Origin: Brevundimonas bacteroides DSM 4726
GTDB taxonomy: Bacteria > Pseudomonadota > Alphaproteobacteria > Caulobacterales > Caulobacteraceae
Assembly: GCF_000701445.1 (NCBI RefSeq)
Contig: NZ_JNIX01000009.1
Span: 248,001-312,000 of the forward strand
Length of the DNA stretch: 64,000 nt
Direction: 5' to 3'
Shown: in pieces, positions 54,763 to 63,931 of the stretch
Numbering within the stretch: the stretch's first letter is position 1
Layout of the letters: each line of letters starts with the position of its first letter
Translations under genes and position numbers: made by a program
Notes under the pieces: generated by a model
Database searches by the model: none
Told to the model about the DNA's origin: nothing
Seen by the model: only the letters and a program-made list of their open reading frames with translations

Positions 54763-55299
54763 ATGACCCGCAAGTTCGCCAAGCCCGCCGCCGTCGCCGC
54801 CGCCCTGGTCGGTGCCATGGCCCTGGCCCCCGCCGCCACGGCCCAATCGTATGGCTACGGCAACGGCTATCACAACAACGGCTACAGCCAGCCTTACGGC
54901 TACAACAATGGCTACGGTCAATCCTACGACCGCTGCCGCACCCTCGGTCAGGGCCGGACCGGCGCGGGTGCCCTGATCGGCGGCGGTATCGGCGCGGTGG
55001 CGGGCTCCCAGATCGCGGGCCGTGGCAACCGCACAGAAGGCTCCATCATCGGCGGCGTGCTCGGCGCAGTGATCGGCTCGCAGGTCGGTCGAGCCTCCAA
55101 CGACAACTGCCGCTCGCGCGACGATCGGGCCTACGGCTACGATCGCTACAACGACCGCGCCTATTCCGGCGGCTACGACGACCGCAACTACGGTCGCTAT
55201 GACAACCGCCGCGACGGCCGCCGCTACGAGAACGGCTACGAGGTCTCGGCCGACGGCTTCTACTACTACGATCCGCGCCGGGGCTGGCTGCCGCGCTGA
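54763..55299 (+). CDS. Glycine-zipper 2TM surface protein
   Basis: The ATG at 54763 gives a signal peptide (MTRKFAKPAAVAAALVGAMA, cleavage near ATAQ). The 178-residue product has Tyr/Gly/Asn-rich repeats, then a glycine-zipper segment (GALIGGGIGAVAGSQIAG and a second copy GGVLGAVIGSQVG, about 81-119). A Tyr/Arg/Asp-rich tail ends in YYYDPRRGW. It probably lies in the outer membrane or periplasm, like RcnB/OmpA-associated stress proteins. Confidence 0.8.
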   Translation: MTRKFAKPAAVAAALVGAMALAPAATAQSYGYGNGYHNNGYSQPYGYNNGYGQSYDRCRTLGQGRTGAGALIGGGIGAVAGSQIAGRGNRTEGSIIGGVLGAVIGSQVGRASNDNCRSRDDRAYGYDRYNDRAYSGGYDDRNYGRYDNRRDGRRYENGYEVSADGFYYYDPRRGWLPR

Positions 55300-55364
55300 T
55301 CGCTTGAGGGTTCGCGGTCCCGGTTAGTTTTCAGCCCCCCTGTCGATCGGGATCGTGACAGGCG

Positions 55365-55400
55365 CCGCCGGCGGAGCAATCCGCCGGCGGTTGCTTTTTT
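55365..55400 (+). terminator. Rho-independent terminator after the glycine-zipper gene
   Basis: A perfect 11-bp stem (55365-55375 with 55380-55390), with loop GCAA, is followed by TTGC and a run of six T (55395-55400). It is the clearest terminator in the window and points along the plus strand. Confidence 0.9.
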
Positions 55401-55408
55401 GGGGGTCG

Positions 55409-56170
55409 CTAGCGCTCGCCGCGCGGCGACTGGCCCATTGAGCGACAGCTCGCCCAAAGCAAATACTCGACATTGCCGTCGCCGCCGAGGATGGGGCTAT
55501 CGGCGGTTGCTCGAACGCTCCAGCCTGCGGTTTCCAGCCAGGCCGAGACCCGTCCGACCGAAGCGACGCGGGCGTGAGCGTCCTTGACGATGCCACCCTT
55601 GCCGATCGCTTGGGGGCCGTCCGCCTCGAACTGGGGCTTGACGAGGGCGACCAGATCGGCGGTCTCCGCCGCCAGTTCGAGAGCGGCAGGCAGCACCTTG
55701 ATGAGGCTGATGAAGCTGGCGTCGCAGACGATCAGATCGGGCGCATCCGGCATCAGCGCGCGCGACAGAATCCGCGCATCGGTGCGCTCCAGATTGATCA
55801 CCCGCGCATCGGACGCCACACGCGGATGCAGCTGGCCGGAGCCGACATCGACCGCATAGACCCGCGTCGCGCCCCGGCTGAGACAGACCTCGGTGAAGCC
55901 GCCCGTCGAGGCGCCCACGTCCAGCACCGTCCGGCCCAAGACAGGGATCGCCCAGCGGTCCAAGGCCTCAACCAGCTTCAGCGCCCCGCGCCCGACCCAC
56001 GGATGAGGCTCCTCCACGGTCACGACATCGTCCTCGGCCACGATTTCGGAGGCCTTGGTGGCCGGTCGCCCATCAACGGTGACCCCGCCCGCCTCGATGG
56101 CCGCCTTGGCGCGCGCCCGGCTCGCGACCAGGCCGCGCGTGACCAACAGCACGTCCAACCGAACGGTCAT
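55409..56170 (-). CDS. tlyA: TlyA family rRNA 2'-O-methyltransferase
   Basis: This 253-residue protein has an N-terminal S4 RNA-binding domain (RLDVLLVTRGLVASRARAKA) and an FtsJ-like methyltransferase domain with the SAM motif LDVGASTGGFTEV. The KPQFEA motif lies downstream. Homologues methylate 16S and/or 23S rRNA at cytidine 2'-O positions and were first described as hemolysins. The ATG at 56170 overlaps the LysR gene stop by 4 nt. Confidence 0.9.
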   Translation of the reverse strand: MTVRLDVLLVTRGLVASRARAKAAIEAGGVTVDGRPATKASEIVAEDDVVTVEEPHPWVGRGALKLVEALDRWAIPVLGRTVLDVGASTGGFTEVCLSRGATRVYAVDVGSGQLHPRVASDARVINLERTDARILSRALMPDAPDLIVCDASFISLIKVLPAALELAAETADLVALVKPQFEADGPQAIGKGGIVKDAHARVASVGRVSAWLETAGWSVRATADSPILGGDGNVEYLLWASCRSMGQSPRGER

Positions 56171-57057
56171 CGCTGGTCCAGCCTCAGGCGCGGCGTGACG
56201 TGATCGAGGAACAGCCGCGCCTTTCTCGGCAAGTCGCGATGGGTCCACAGCGCCGTCAGCGGCATGGTCGGGCCCGACCATGCCGGCGCCACCCGCGCCA
56301 GCCGTCCCTCTGCGACGGCGTCTCGCACGGCGAAAGACGGCATAAGCGCCACACCGGCCCCTGCCTCAGCGAGGCCAAGAACAACCGCGCCGGCCGAGGC
56401 GCTTAGGGGTCCCGAGGGCTCAAGCTCGACCGCGTCGTCGGGGCCCTCCAGCCGCCACTTCTGCGCCAGGCTGGTCCCGGAAAAGACCACGCATCGCTCC
56501 CTCAGCCGCTCGGCCATCGGCGCCTCCGGGTCCAGCGACGCCGCCACCTCCGGTGCCGCGACCAGCCACCGCTCATAAGCCCCGAGCCTTCGTCCCGTCA
56601 GGCTGCTGTCGGTCAGCGAGCCAAGCCGCAGGATCAGATCCACCCCTTCCGCCACCGCGTCGATGCGCGCGTCCGTCGCCGCGAGATCGAGCCTCAGACG
56701 AGGCCATTCACGCAGGAAGCCATCCACATGCGGGGCCACCTCAGCCGTGGCGAAAGCCACCGAAGTCGACACCCTCAGCCGTCCGATCGGCTCACGATCC
56801 GCCCCGGCCGCCGCTTCGACGAGGGCCGCGTCCTCCTCCAGCAGCCGCAGCGCCTGCTCATAGACCCGCTGCCCCGCCTCGGTGACAGACAGCCGCCGCG
56901 TGGTCCGCAACAGCAGCCGCGCCCCAAGCTCGGCCTCGAGCCCCGCAATCGCGCGGCTGGTGGCGGACTGCGACAGGCCGACGTCCCGCCCGGCGCGCGA
57001 GAAGCTGCCGCTTTCGACGGCTCGGACGAACAGGCGAAGGGCGGACAGGCGGTCCAT
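56167..57057 (-). CDS. LysR family transcriptional regulator
   Basis: This 296-residue regulator is a standard LysR protein: one HTH (about 3-62, core SFSRAGRDVGLSQSATSRAI) and a substrate-binding domain (about 90-290). It is divergent from the AhpD-like gene, and a perfect LysR-type dyad lies 14 bp upstream of its own start. It therefore probably controls that gene and itself. The effector is unknown. Confidence 0.92.
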   Translation of the reverse strand: MDRLSALRLFVRAVESGSFSRAGRDVGLSQSATSRAIAGLEAELGARLLLRTTRRLSVTEAGQRVYEQALRLLEEDAALVEAAAGADREPIGRLRVSTSVAFATAEVAPHVDGFLREWPRLRLDLAATDARIDAVAEGVDLILRLGSLTDSSLTGRRLGAYERWLVAAPEVAASLDPEAPMAERLRERCVVFSGTSLAQKWRLEGPDDAVELEPSGPLSASAGAVVLGLAEAGAGVALMPSFAVRDAVAEGRLARVAPAWSGPTMPLTALWTHRDLPRKARLFLDHVTPRLRLDQR

Positions 57058-57070
57058 GCCGCGTCATTTC

Positions 57071-57085
57071 ATGCGTCCACCGCAT
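57071..57085. promoter_or_regulatory. LysR-type operator between divergent genes
   Basis: ATGCGTCCACCGCAT is a perfect ATGCG-N5-CGCAT dyad containing T-N11-A, the classic LysR box. It sits between the lysR gene and the AhpD-like gene. Confidence 0.7.
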
Positions 57086-57186
57086 AAGTCAAAGCCGATC
57101 TGCCCGGCTACTGGGCGAACCGATCTGGGCGCACCTTCCCCCTCGACGACGCGCTGCTGCGCCGCCCGAACCGAAAGGAAACCGCC

Positions 57187-57747
57187 ATGACCCAGTTCCC
57201 CATCCACACCGTGGAAACCGCCCCGGAGGCCTCGCGCCCCTTCATCGCCGGCGCCAAGGCCGCCTTCGGCATCGTGCCGAACCTGGTCGGCGAGTTCGCC
57301 GAGAGCCCGGCCGTCATCGAGGGCTATCTGGCCCTCGCCGGCGCCTACCAGAAGTCGGGCCTGACCCCGCTGGAGCGCGAGGTCGTCCTGATCGCCGCCT
57401 CCGTCGAGAACGCCTGCCACTACTGCGTCGCCGCCCACACCACGGTCACGCAGGGCCAGAAGCTGGACCAGACCGTCATTCAGGCCGTCCGCAACGGCGG
57501 GCCGATCGCCGACGCCAGGCTGGAGGCCCTGCGTGACTTCGCCACCCGCGTGGTCCGCGAGCGCGGCTGGGTCTCTGACGCCGACGTCAACCGCCTGATC
57601 GCGGCCGGCTATACGGCGGGCAATGTGCTGGAGGTCGTGCTGGGCGTGGGCCTGAAGACCATCTCGAACTACGTCAATCACATCGCCGAGACCCCGGTCG
57701 ACGCCGCCTTCCAGGCCAACGCCTTCGAGCCGCGCCGGGCGGCCTGA
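57187..57747 (+). CDS. AhpD-like carboxymuconolactone decarboxylase family protein
   Basis: This 186-residue protein has the alkylhydroperoxidase motif ENACHYCVAAH (Cys77, Cys80, His84), so it is more likely a thiol peroxidase or disulfide reductase than a decarboxylase. The rest (LEREVVLIAASVE, then YTAGNVLEVVLGVGLKTISNYVNH) matches the peroxidase-related branch. Ribosome site AAAGGAAAC precedes the ATG. It is probably regulated by the divergent LysR gene. It is unlinked to the protocatechuate genes. Confidence 0.88.
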   Translation: MTQFPIHTVETAPEASRPFIAGAKAAFGIVPNLVGEFAESPAVIEGYLALAGAYQKSGLTPLEREVVLIAASVENACHYCVAAHTTVTQGQKLDQTVIQAVRNGGPIADARLEALRDFATRVVRERGWVSDADVNRLIAAGYTAGNVLEVVLGVGLKTISNYVNHIAETPVDAAFQANAFEPRRAA

Positions 57748-57775
57748 TCCCCTTCCCCGTAACGCGGCGGCGGCG

Positions 57776-57793
57776 TCCGGCGAAAGCCGGACG
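57776..57793. other. Hairpin between the AhpD-like gene and the small membrane gene
   Basis: GTCCGGC pairs with GCCGGAC around a GAAA loop. There is no T-run, so this could be a weak terminator or a dispersed repeat unit. Confidence 0.35.
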
Positions 57794-57817
57794 TCGTCAC
57801 CGTTTCAGGAGGCGCGG

Positions 57818-57946
57818 ATGCGCGTGATCTCCGTCCTGTTCGCCCTGGCCGTCCTGGTCGCGGCGCTCCTGCTGATCCCGGCCACGCGGCGCGGCATGCT
57901 CGTCGCCGCGGAGAGTGTCAGCATCACCATGCCCCGGATGCGCTAG
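57818..57946 (+). CDS. Small single-pass membrane protein
   Basis: This 42-residue frame begins [20 protein letters not shown], a clear transmembrane segment, and ends with a short basic/hydrophobic tail. It has a strong ribosome site (AGGAGG, 57807-57812) 5 nt before the ATG. Its TAG shares bases with the convergent valS stop (CTAG, 57943-57946). Function unknown. Confidence 0.6.
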   Translation: MRVISVLFALAVLVAALLLIPATRRGMLVAAESVSITMPRMR

Positions 57947-60657
57947 AGCCCCGCCAACCGCCCCAACGCCGCCTGCAGACGCGCTTTGGTCGCCTCGGCC
58001 TCGGCCAGCTTGGCGCGTTGCTCCTCGACCACCTCGGGCGCAGCGCGGTCGACGAAGTTGGGGTTGCCCAGCTTCTTCATGACGTGGCCGATATCGCTCT
58101 CGGCCGCCGCGACCTCCTTGGTCAGGCGAGCCAGCTCGGCCGTCACGTCGATGACGCCGGCCAACGACAGGGCCGCAGCCGAGCCGCCCGAGACGATCGT
58201 CACGGCCCCCTCCGGCGCCGCCTCGGACACGGCGACCTCCGACACCCGTGCAAGTGTCAGGATCAGGTCGCGGTGCCGCTCGATCCGGGCGGCGGTCGTC
58301 GTGTCGGGTTGCACAAAAGTCAGGGGCGGCTTGGCGGCTGGGGGCACGTTCATCTCGCCGCGCAGGGCCCGGATCTCGCCCACCAGATCGACCAGCCAGC
58401 CGATCTCGTCCTCGGCGTCGGAATCGACGGACTCATCCGGCAGCACCGGCCACGCTGCGCCCAGCAGCATGGCCTCGTCCCGCGCCGCTCCGGCCCTGCC
58501 GAGTTCGGCCCACAGCTCCTCCGTGATGAAGGGCATGACCGGATGCAGAAGCTTCAGCGTCTGGTCCAGCGTCCACGCCGTCATGGCCCGGGTCTCGGCC
58601 TTGGCGGCATCGTCGGCGCCCTGGAACACGGGCTTGGCCAGCTCCAGGTACCAGTCGCAGAAGACGTTCCAGACGAAGCGGTAGAGCGCCGACGCCGCGT
58701 CGTCGAACCGACCGCCCTCGATGGCTTCCGACACCTGGCGCTCGGCCTTGGTCAGTTCGCCCCGGACCCAGCGGTTGATGGTCTGCTGCACCGTCGCCGG
58801 GTCGAATCCCGGGGCGCGGGCGCAGTCGTTCATCTGGGAAAAGCGCGCCGCGTTCCACAGCTTGGTGCCGAAATTGCGATAGCCCTCAATGCGCTGCTTC
58901 GACAACTTGATGTCGCGCGTGCCCGACAGGATGGCCATGGTGAAGCGCAGGGGGTCGGCCCCCAGCTCGTCGATGATGGTCAGGGGATCGATGACGTTCC
59001 CCTTGGACTTGCTCATCTTCTGGCCCTTCTCGTCGCGGACCAGGCCGTTGATGATGACCCGCCGGAACGGGACCTCATCCATGAAGTGCAGCCCCATCAT
59101 CATCATCCGGGCCACCCAGAAGAAGATGATGTCGGCCGCCGTGACCAGGTCCGATGTCGGGTAGAAGCGCTTCAGGTCGTCGGTGTCTTCCGGCCAGCCC
59201 ATGGTCGAGAAGGGCCACAGGGCGGAGCTGAACCAGGTGTCCAGCACATCCTCGTCCTGCGTCAGGGTCTTCCCGGCTGCTTGCGCCCTCGCCTCTTCCT
59301 CGGTTTCGGCGACGTAGATGTTTCCATCGGCGTCATACCAGGCCGGGATCCGGTGGCCCCACCAGAGCTGGCGGCTGATGCACCAGGGCTCGATGTTTCG
59401 CAGCCACTCGAAGTAGATCTTCTCGTAGGACTTGGGCTCGAAGACCGTGTCGCCCTGCTCGACCGCCTTCAGCGCAGGCTGGGCCAGGGTCGCGGCATCA
59501 ACGTACCACTGGTCCGTCAGCCACGGCTCGATGACCACGCCCGAGCGGTCGCCGTGGGGCACGACGTGCTTCGTCTTCTCGATGTCCTTCAGCCAGCCCT
59601 CTTCCTCGGCGCGGGCGACGATGGCCTTCCTCGCCGCAAACCGGTCCATGCCGTCGTATTCGACCGGCAGGTCCGGAGCGCCCGCCGTGGTGATCCGCGC
59701 AAAGGCGTCCATGACGTTGATCGCCTGAACTCCCGCACGCTTTCCGACGCCGAAGTCATTGAAATCATGGGCGGGCGTGATCTTCACCGCGCCCGAGCCC
59801 TTGGTCGGATCGGCGTAGTCGTCGGCCACGATCGGGATGCGCCGCCCGACGATGGGCAGGGTCACGAACTTGCCGACCAGCCCGGCATAGCGCGCGTCGT
59901 CTGGATGCACCGCCACCCCGGTGTCGCCCAGCATGGTCTCCGGCCGCGTCGTCGCCACGACGATGTAGTCCCGGGTCTCAAACTCCGTCGCCTCGCCCAG
60001 CTCGTCGAAGGCGATGGGGTGTTCGTAGGTCACGCCGTCCGCGAGCGGATAGGCGAAGTGCCAGTAGTGGCCGTCGACCTCGCGCTGCTCGACCTCCAGG
60101 TCGCTGATCGCCGTCTGGAACTGCGGGTCCCAGTTCACCAGTCGCTTGTCGCGATAGATCAGGCCCTTGCGGTGCAGCTCGACGAAGACCTTGCGCACCG
60201 CCGCGTTCAGCCCCTCGTCCAGGGTGAACCGCTCCCGGCTCCAGTCGCACGAGGCGCCCAGGCGGCGCAGCTGCTGGACGATGGTCCCCCCGCTCTCGGC
60301 CTTCCATTCCCAGACCTTGGCCACGAAGGCGTCGCGGCCCATGTCGCGCCGGCCGACATTGCCCTGGGCCGCCAGCTGGCGCTCGACCACCATCTGGGTG
60401 GCGATGCCGGCGTGGTCGGTGCCGGGCAGCCACAGCACCGCCTTGCCCCGCATCCGGTGATAGCGGGCCAGAATGTCCTGAAGCGTATTGTTCAGCGCAT
60501 GGCCGATGTGCAGCGACCCCGTCACGTTCGGCGGCGGAATGACGATCGAATAGGCCTCGGCCGCGCCTTCGGTCCGTGGCGCAAACAGGCCCGAGCTCTC
60601 CCACATCGCATACAGGCGGGGTTCGGCGGCCTTGGGGTCGAAAGTCTTCTCAAGCAT
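57943..60657 (-). CDS. valS: Valyl-tRNA synthetase
   Basis: This class I synthetase charges tRNA-Val. The 904-residue protein has the HIGH motif in [16 protein letters not shown], an editing domain ([17 protein letters not shown]), KMSKSKGN, and a C-terminal coiled-coil arm ([23 protein letters not shown]). I chose the ATG at 60657, which gives the family start [16 protein letters not shown]. The 32-codon extension upstream runs into a repeat element. It is downstream of popZ on the same strand. Confidence 0.97.
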   Translation of the reverse strand: MLEKTFDPKAAEPRLYAMWESSGLFAPRTEGAAEAYSIVIPPPNVTGSLHIGHALNNTLQDILARYHRMRGKAVLWLPGTDHAGIATQMVVERQLAAQGNVGRRDMGRDAFVAKVWEWKAESGGTIVQQLRRLGASCDWSRERFTLDEGLNAAVRKVFVELHRKGLIYRDKRLVNWDPQFQTAISDLEVEQREVDGHYWHFAYPLADGVTYEHPIAFDELGEATEFETRDYIVVATTRPETMLGDTGVAVHPDDARYAGLVGKFVTLPIVGRRIPIVADDYADPTKGSGAVKITPAHDFNDFGVGKRAGVQAINVMDAFARITTAGAPDLPVEYDGMDRFAARKAIVARAEEEGWLKDIEKTKHVVPHGDRSGVVIEPWLTDQWYVDAATLAQPALKAVEQGDTVFEPKSYEKIYFEWLRNIEPWCISRQLWWGHRIPAWYDADGNIYVAETEEEARAQAAGKTLTQDEDVLDTWFSSALWPFSTMGWPEDTDDLKRFYPTSDLVTAADIIFFWVARMMMMGLHFMDEVPFRRVIINGLVRDEKGQKMSKSKGNVIDPLTIIDELGADPLRFTMAILSGTRDIKLSKQRIEGYRNFGTKLWNAARFSQMNDCARAPGFDPATVQQTINRWVRGELTKAERQVSEAIEGGRFDDAASALYRFVWNVFCDWYLELAKPVFQGADDAAKAETRAMTAWTLDQTLKLLHPVMPFITEELWAELGRAGAARDEAMLLGAAWPVLPDESVDSDAEDEIGWLVDLVGEIRALRGEMNVPPAAKPPLTFVQPDTTTAARIERHRDLILTLARVSEVAVSEAAPEGAVTIVSGGSAAALSLAGVIDVTAELARLTKEVAAAESDIGHVMKKLGNPNFVDRAAPEVVEEQRAKLAEAEATKARLQAALGRLAGL

Positions 60658-60695
60658 GGTCGGCGTTTCGGTCTTTGCCGGAGCCCCCATCCGCC

Positions 60696-60812
60696 GTGCA
60701 CCCCGGCGAAGGCCGGGGTCCAGATCGCGGACCAGTTGGCTGGGACAGCGCACCCGGGACCGCTTCGGCGAACGAGACCTCCATCTGGACCCCGGCCTGC
60801 GCCGGGGTGCAC
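60696..60812. repeat. Paired inverted repeat (REP/BIME-like)
   Basis: Two 30-bp arms (60696-60725 and 60783-60812) are inverted copies matching at 29 of 30 positions. Each arm is itself a hairpin (CCCCGGC/GCCGGGG). They flank 57 bp of unique sequence between popZ and valS. The layout resembles bacterial interspersed mosaic elements. Confidence 0.75.
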
Positions 60813-60820
60813 GGTGGGAG

Positions 60821-60855
60821 GAAAAGCAAAAGGGGCGGCCCGTCTGGACCGCCCC
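60821..60855 (-). terminator. Terminator after popZ
   Basis: On the minus strand GGGGCGG (60855-60849) pairs with CCGCCCC (60838-60832), followed by TTTTGCTTTT. It would end the popZ transcript before valS. Confidence 0.75.
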
Positions 60856-60885
60856 GTCCGATCTAGTCGCTAGCTGCGAGCGGGG

Positions 60886-61500
60886 CTAGCCCGCGCTGCG
60901 GGCGATGCGTTCGACTTCCTTGCGTACGGCGGCCTCGACGATGCCGGGCAGGTTGGCGTCGAGCCATTCCTTGAGCATCGGCCGCAACAGTTCGCGCGCC
61001 AGGGCGTCGATGGTCGGCCCGCTGCCGCCGGCCAGCGCCGCAGGTTCGGGCCTTGCGAGGCTGGCAGTCAGGCCGGCAAAGGCCGAGGCCGCGCTGGCGG
61101 CCGCGCCAGCACCCACCAGCGCCTCGACCGGAGCGGAGGTTTCGGACGTGGCGGGCGCGTGATGCACGGGCTCGGGCTCCGGCTGGAAGGCGGTCGGGAA
61201 GGGTTCGGGTTCGGGCTCTTCGTGGGCCGAAACGTCCAGATCGCCAATGCTTTCCACCGCCGGCGCCTCATAGCGCTCGGTCAGCTCCAGCACTTCCTCT
61301 TCGGCGGGCGCGGGCTCAGGCTCGGGCTCCGGCTCAGTCGCCATGACGGGCTCGGGCTCGGGCGCGACTTCAGGCTCCGGCGCAGGCTCGGCCGCCGCGG
61401 GCGCGGCCTCGGCGGCGGGCGCGTCATCTTCCGAGATGATCCGGCGGATCGACGCCAGGATCTCTTCCATCGTCGGTTCTTGAGCGGTCGTGTCGGTCAT
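60886..61500 (-). CDS. popZ: Polar organising protein PopZ (DUF2497)
   Basis: PopZ self-assembles at the cell pole and tethers the ParB-bound chromosome origin in Caulobacter. The 204-residue protein has the conserved N-terminal helix (EPTMEEILASIRRIISEDD, about 8-26), a long Pro/Glu-rich disordered acidic middle (about 27-125), and C-terminal helices for oligomerisation (LLRPMLKEWLDANLPGIVEAA). I chose the ATG at 61500, which gives the family start. The linker is longer than in Caulobacter crescentus (177 residues, as I recall). Confidence 0.93.
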   Translation of the reverse strand: MTDTTAQEPTMEEILASIRRIISEDDAPAAEAAPAAAEPAPEPEVAPEPEPVMATEPEPEPEPAPAEEEVLELTERYEAPAVESIGDLDVSAHEEPEPEPFPTAFQPEPEPVHHAPATSETSAPVEALVGAGAAASAASAFAGLTASLARPEPAALAGGSGPTIDALARELLRPMLKEWLDANLPGIVEAAVRKEVERIARSAG

Positions 61501-61642
61501 GGTCGGGCCTCGAGCGAACCTTCGGGAAGGCGAAAACATGGACGAGAGACTGTGGACCGACCCCCGGCCAGCCCTGTCCCGTTCGTCGCATCAACGACCA
61601 GCGGAATCAACGAGACTTTTTCGCCTCGTTGGTTAATCCGGC

Positions 61643-63172
61643 CTACTGACCCTGCGGCGCCGTCCGGATGATTTCGCCGTTCAGCTGATCGTCGATGGGC
61701 GCCTGCGGTCCGTCGTTGGCGGGCGTGACCGGCGGCGAGGCGATGCGGTCAAGCGCCTCGACGGCGAAGTCCCACGGCAGGCCGCCGCGATTGCGCACGC
61801 GGTCGGCGTTGACGGTCGGGTCGTAGATGTCGAGGGTCGGATCCAGGTCCTCGCCGCTCAACCGGCCCATCGAGGCCAGCAGGTTGGCCTGAGCGACGTA
61901 CTGATTGCGGCGCGCTTGGGCGAGCGTGATCTCGGCGTTGCGGAGTTCCAGCTCGGCGTTCAGCACGTCAAGCGTGGTGCGCAGGCCGACCTGCTGCTCC
62001 TGACGCACGCCCTCGGCGGCGATGCGGGCGGCGCGCACACCCTCTTCGCCCGCCGCCAGCTGGGCGTTGGCCTGGATGATCTGGGCGTAGGAGGTGCTGA
62101 CGTTCTGCAGCACCGTCCGCTCTTCGCCCCGGATGGCGATCTTGGCGGCGTTGGCCTGTTCGAGCGCCTGGGCGACCCGGCTGCGGTTCAGGCCGCCGGT
62201 GAACAGGGGCACCGTAAGCGTGGCGCCTGCCTGAAACGCCGTGTTCCGGCTGAGGTTGAACGACGACAGTTCGTCCTGGCCGCCATAAGAGGCCGAAAGA
62301 CCCACGGAGGGCATGAACTGCGAGCGCGCCTGCGCCACCTGCGCCTCTGCGGCCTGAAGTTCATACTGAGCCGCGAGGACGCTGGGGTTTTCGGCGAGGC
62401 CGATGTCCAGCGCGGATTCGAAATCTGCGGGCACGCCCGGCAATGCCGGCGGCTGTTCAAGGTTGGCGGGCGCCTGCCCGACGACGGCCGCGTAGACCGC
62501 GCGCGACACCGAGAGCTGCGACTGGGCCCCGGCCAGGTCCGATTCGGACTGGGCCAGGCGCGCCTCGGACTGGGCCACGTCGGTGCGGGTGATCTCGCCG
62601 ACCTCGAAGCGAGCGTTGGATTCCTCCAGCTGGCGTTGCAGGACGCCGAGGTTGGCCTCTCGGATGCGCAGGATCTCCATGTCGCGCAGCACGTCGACGT
62701 AGGCCTGGATGACCGAGCCCAGCACCGACTGCTCGACCGCGCGCAGCTGCTCGCGCCCGCTGCGCACATTGGCCTCGGCCGCATCGATGCCTCGTGCGAC
62801 ACGGCCGCCGGAATAGAGGGTCTGGTTCAGGCCGATCTGGGCGCTTCCGGTCTCATCCTCGGTAATGTTGTCTGACGGCTGGACATCGAAAACGCCGTCG
62901 TTGTTGAAATCGATGCCTTCCGTGTCCGGCGCATCCCGACGCGTGTAACTCGCCGACACCGAGGCTGACACATCCGGGCGCAGTCCGGCGCGCGCCTGGG
63001 GCACCAGTTCGTCGACCGCCCGCTGATTCGCCCGCTGCGCCTGCAGCGTCGGATTGGTGCGATAGGCGAGCGCGATGGCGTCCCGCAGCGTATCGGCGAA
63101 GGCCGGAGCCGCCGTCGACACCGCCACGGCGATGACGGCGACCGAGGCGAGCGCGCGCGAACGTTTGAACAT
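61643..63172 (-). CDS. TolC family outer-membrane efflux protein
   Basis: The ATG at 63172 gives a signal peptide (MFKRSRALASVAVIAVAVS, cleavage near AFAD). The 509-residue protein has two outer-membrane efflux repeats with long coiled-coil stretches (for example RIREANLGVLQRQLEESNAR). It would form the outer-membrane channel for type I secretion or drug efflux. No inner-membrane pump is adjacent. Confidence 0.92.
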   Translation of the reverse strand: MFKRSRALASVAVIAVAVSTAAPAFADTLRDAIALAYRTNPTLQAQRANQRAVDELVPQARAGLRPDVSASVSASYTRRDAPDTEGIDFNNDGVFDVQPSDNITEDETGSAQIGLNQTLYSGGRVARGIDAAEANVRSGREQLRAVEQSVLGSVIQAYVDVLRDMEILRIREANLGVLQRQLEESNARFEVGEITRTDVAQSEARLAQSESDLAGAQSQLSVSRAVYAAVVGQAPANLEQPPALPGVPADFESALDIGLAENPSVLAAQYELQAAEAQVAQARSQFMPSVGLSASYGGQDELSSFNLSRNTAFQAGATLTVPLFTGGLNRSRVAQALEQANAAKIAIRGEERTVLQNVSTSYAQIIQANAQLAAGEEGVRAARIAAEGVRQEQQVGLRTTLDVLNAELELRNAEITLAQARRNQYVAQANLLASMGRLSGEDLDPTLDIYDPTVNADRVRNRGGLPWDFAVEALDRIASPPVTPANDGPQAPIDDQLNGEIIRTAPQGQ

Positions 63173-63301
63173 GACCTGATCCTTCGGTGCGCCAGCCCGG
63201 CGCCGGTATCCCACGAACGGCGTAGTGCGTAAGAGCTTCGCCTTGCGCCAGTTAAGTTTTTTTCACGCGAACGCCAGTCCGATGCTCGTCCAATCCGGCG
63301 A

Positions 63302-63931
63302 TCAGAGGGCGAAGGCGGGCGCCGGCGTCATTTCCTGCAAAACAGGCGGCGCCGCATCGAACAGTTCGCGCCGCGACACCCCGCCCTGGCCCTTCACATA
63401 CAGGACCGCCCGGCCGTTCGGCCCGTGGCGCTCCACGACCGCCAGCCGACCGCCGACCCGCAGCGCCGCCAGCCAGACCTCGGGCTTCACCGCCACGGCG
63501 GCCTCGGACACGATCACATCGTAGCCCTCGCCCGACGGCTGGGCCAAGAGCGCGACCACAGCTTCCACGCCGGCCTCCGCCAGAGCCGGGGCGACGACCT
63601 CCATCACCGCCGGATCGGCTTCCTGCGCGGTGACCTTCAGGCCCAGCCGGGCCAGCACCGCCGCGGCATAGGGGGCCGCAATGGCCAGAGCCGTCTCGTC
63701 CTCGCGGACGTCGAGCGCCTGGATCAGCTTGGCGACCTCGCGGGCCTGCATCAGACGACGGCCGTTGGCTATCTCGACCTCGACCTCGCCATAGGCGGTG
63801 AAGGCGCGGTCCGGGGCGCAGAACCGTTCGCGCGGCACGGCCAGCAGCGCGGCCTGCAGCGACCGGTCGGTGACATCGCTCACGCGGACCTGGCTGTCGA
63901 CCATAACCTTGCGGGCGGCGGCGAAGTCCAT
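63302..63931 (-). CDS. Protein-L-isoaspartate O-methyltransferase family protein
   Basis: This 209-residue protein is similar to the PCMT family, with MVDSQVRVSDVTDRSLQAALLAVPRERF as the N-terminal substrate-facing region. The SAM region, normally GxGxG, reads ALAIAAPYAAAVLARLG and lacks the glycines. The pairing with the tolC-like gene is seen in relatives. Given the weak SAM motif, it may be a non-classical or inactive member. Confidence 0.8.
   Translation of the reverse strand: MDFAAARKVMVDSQVRVSDVTDRSLQAALLAVPRERFCAPDRAFTAYGEVEVEIANGRRLMQAREVAKLIQALDVREDETALAIAAPYAAAVLARLGLKVTAQEADPAVMEVVAPALAEAGVEAVVALLAQPSGEGYDVIVSEAAVAVKPEVWLAALRVGGRLAVVERHGPNGRAVLYVKGQGGVSRRELFDAAPPVLQEMTPAPAFAL

Noticed and set aside
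60658..60753. N-terminal extension of valS
   Set aside because: The extra 32 codons run into the inverted repeat; the family start is the ATG at 60657.
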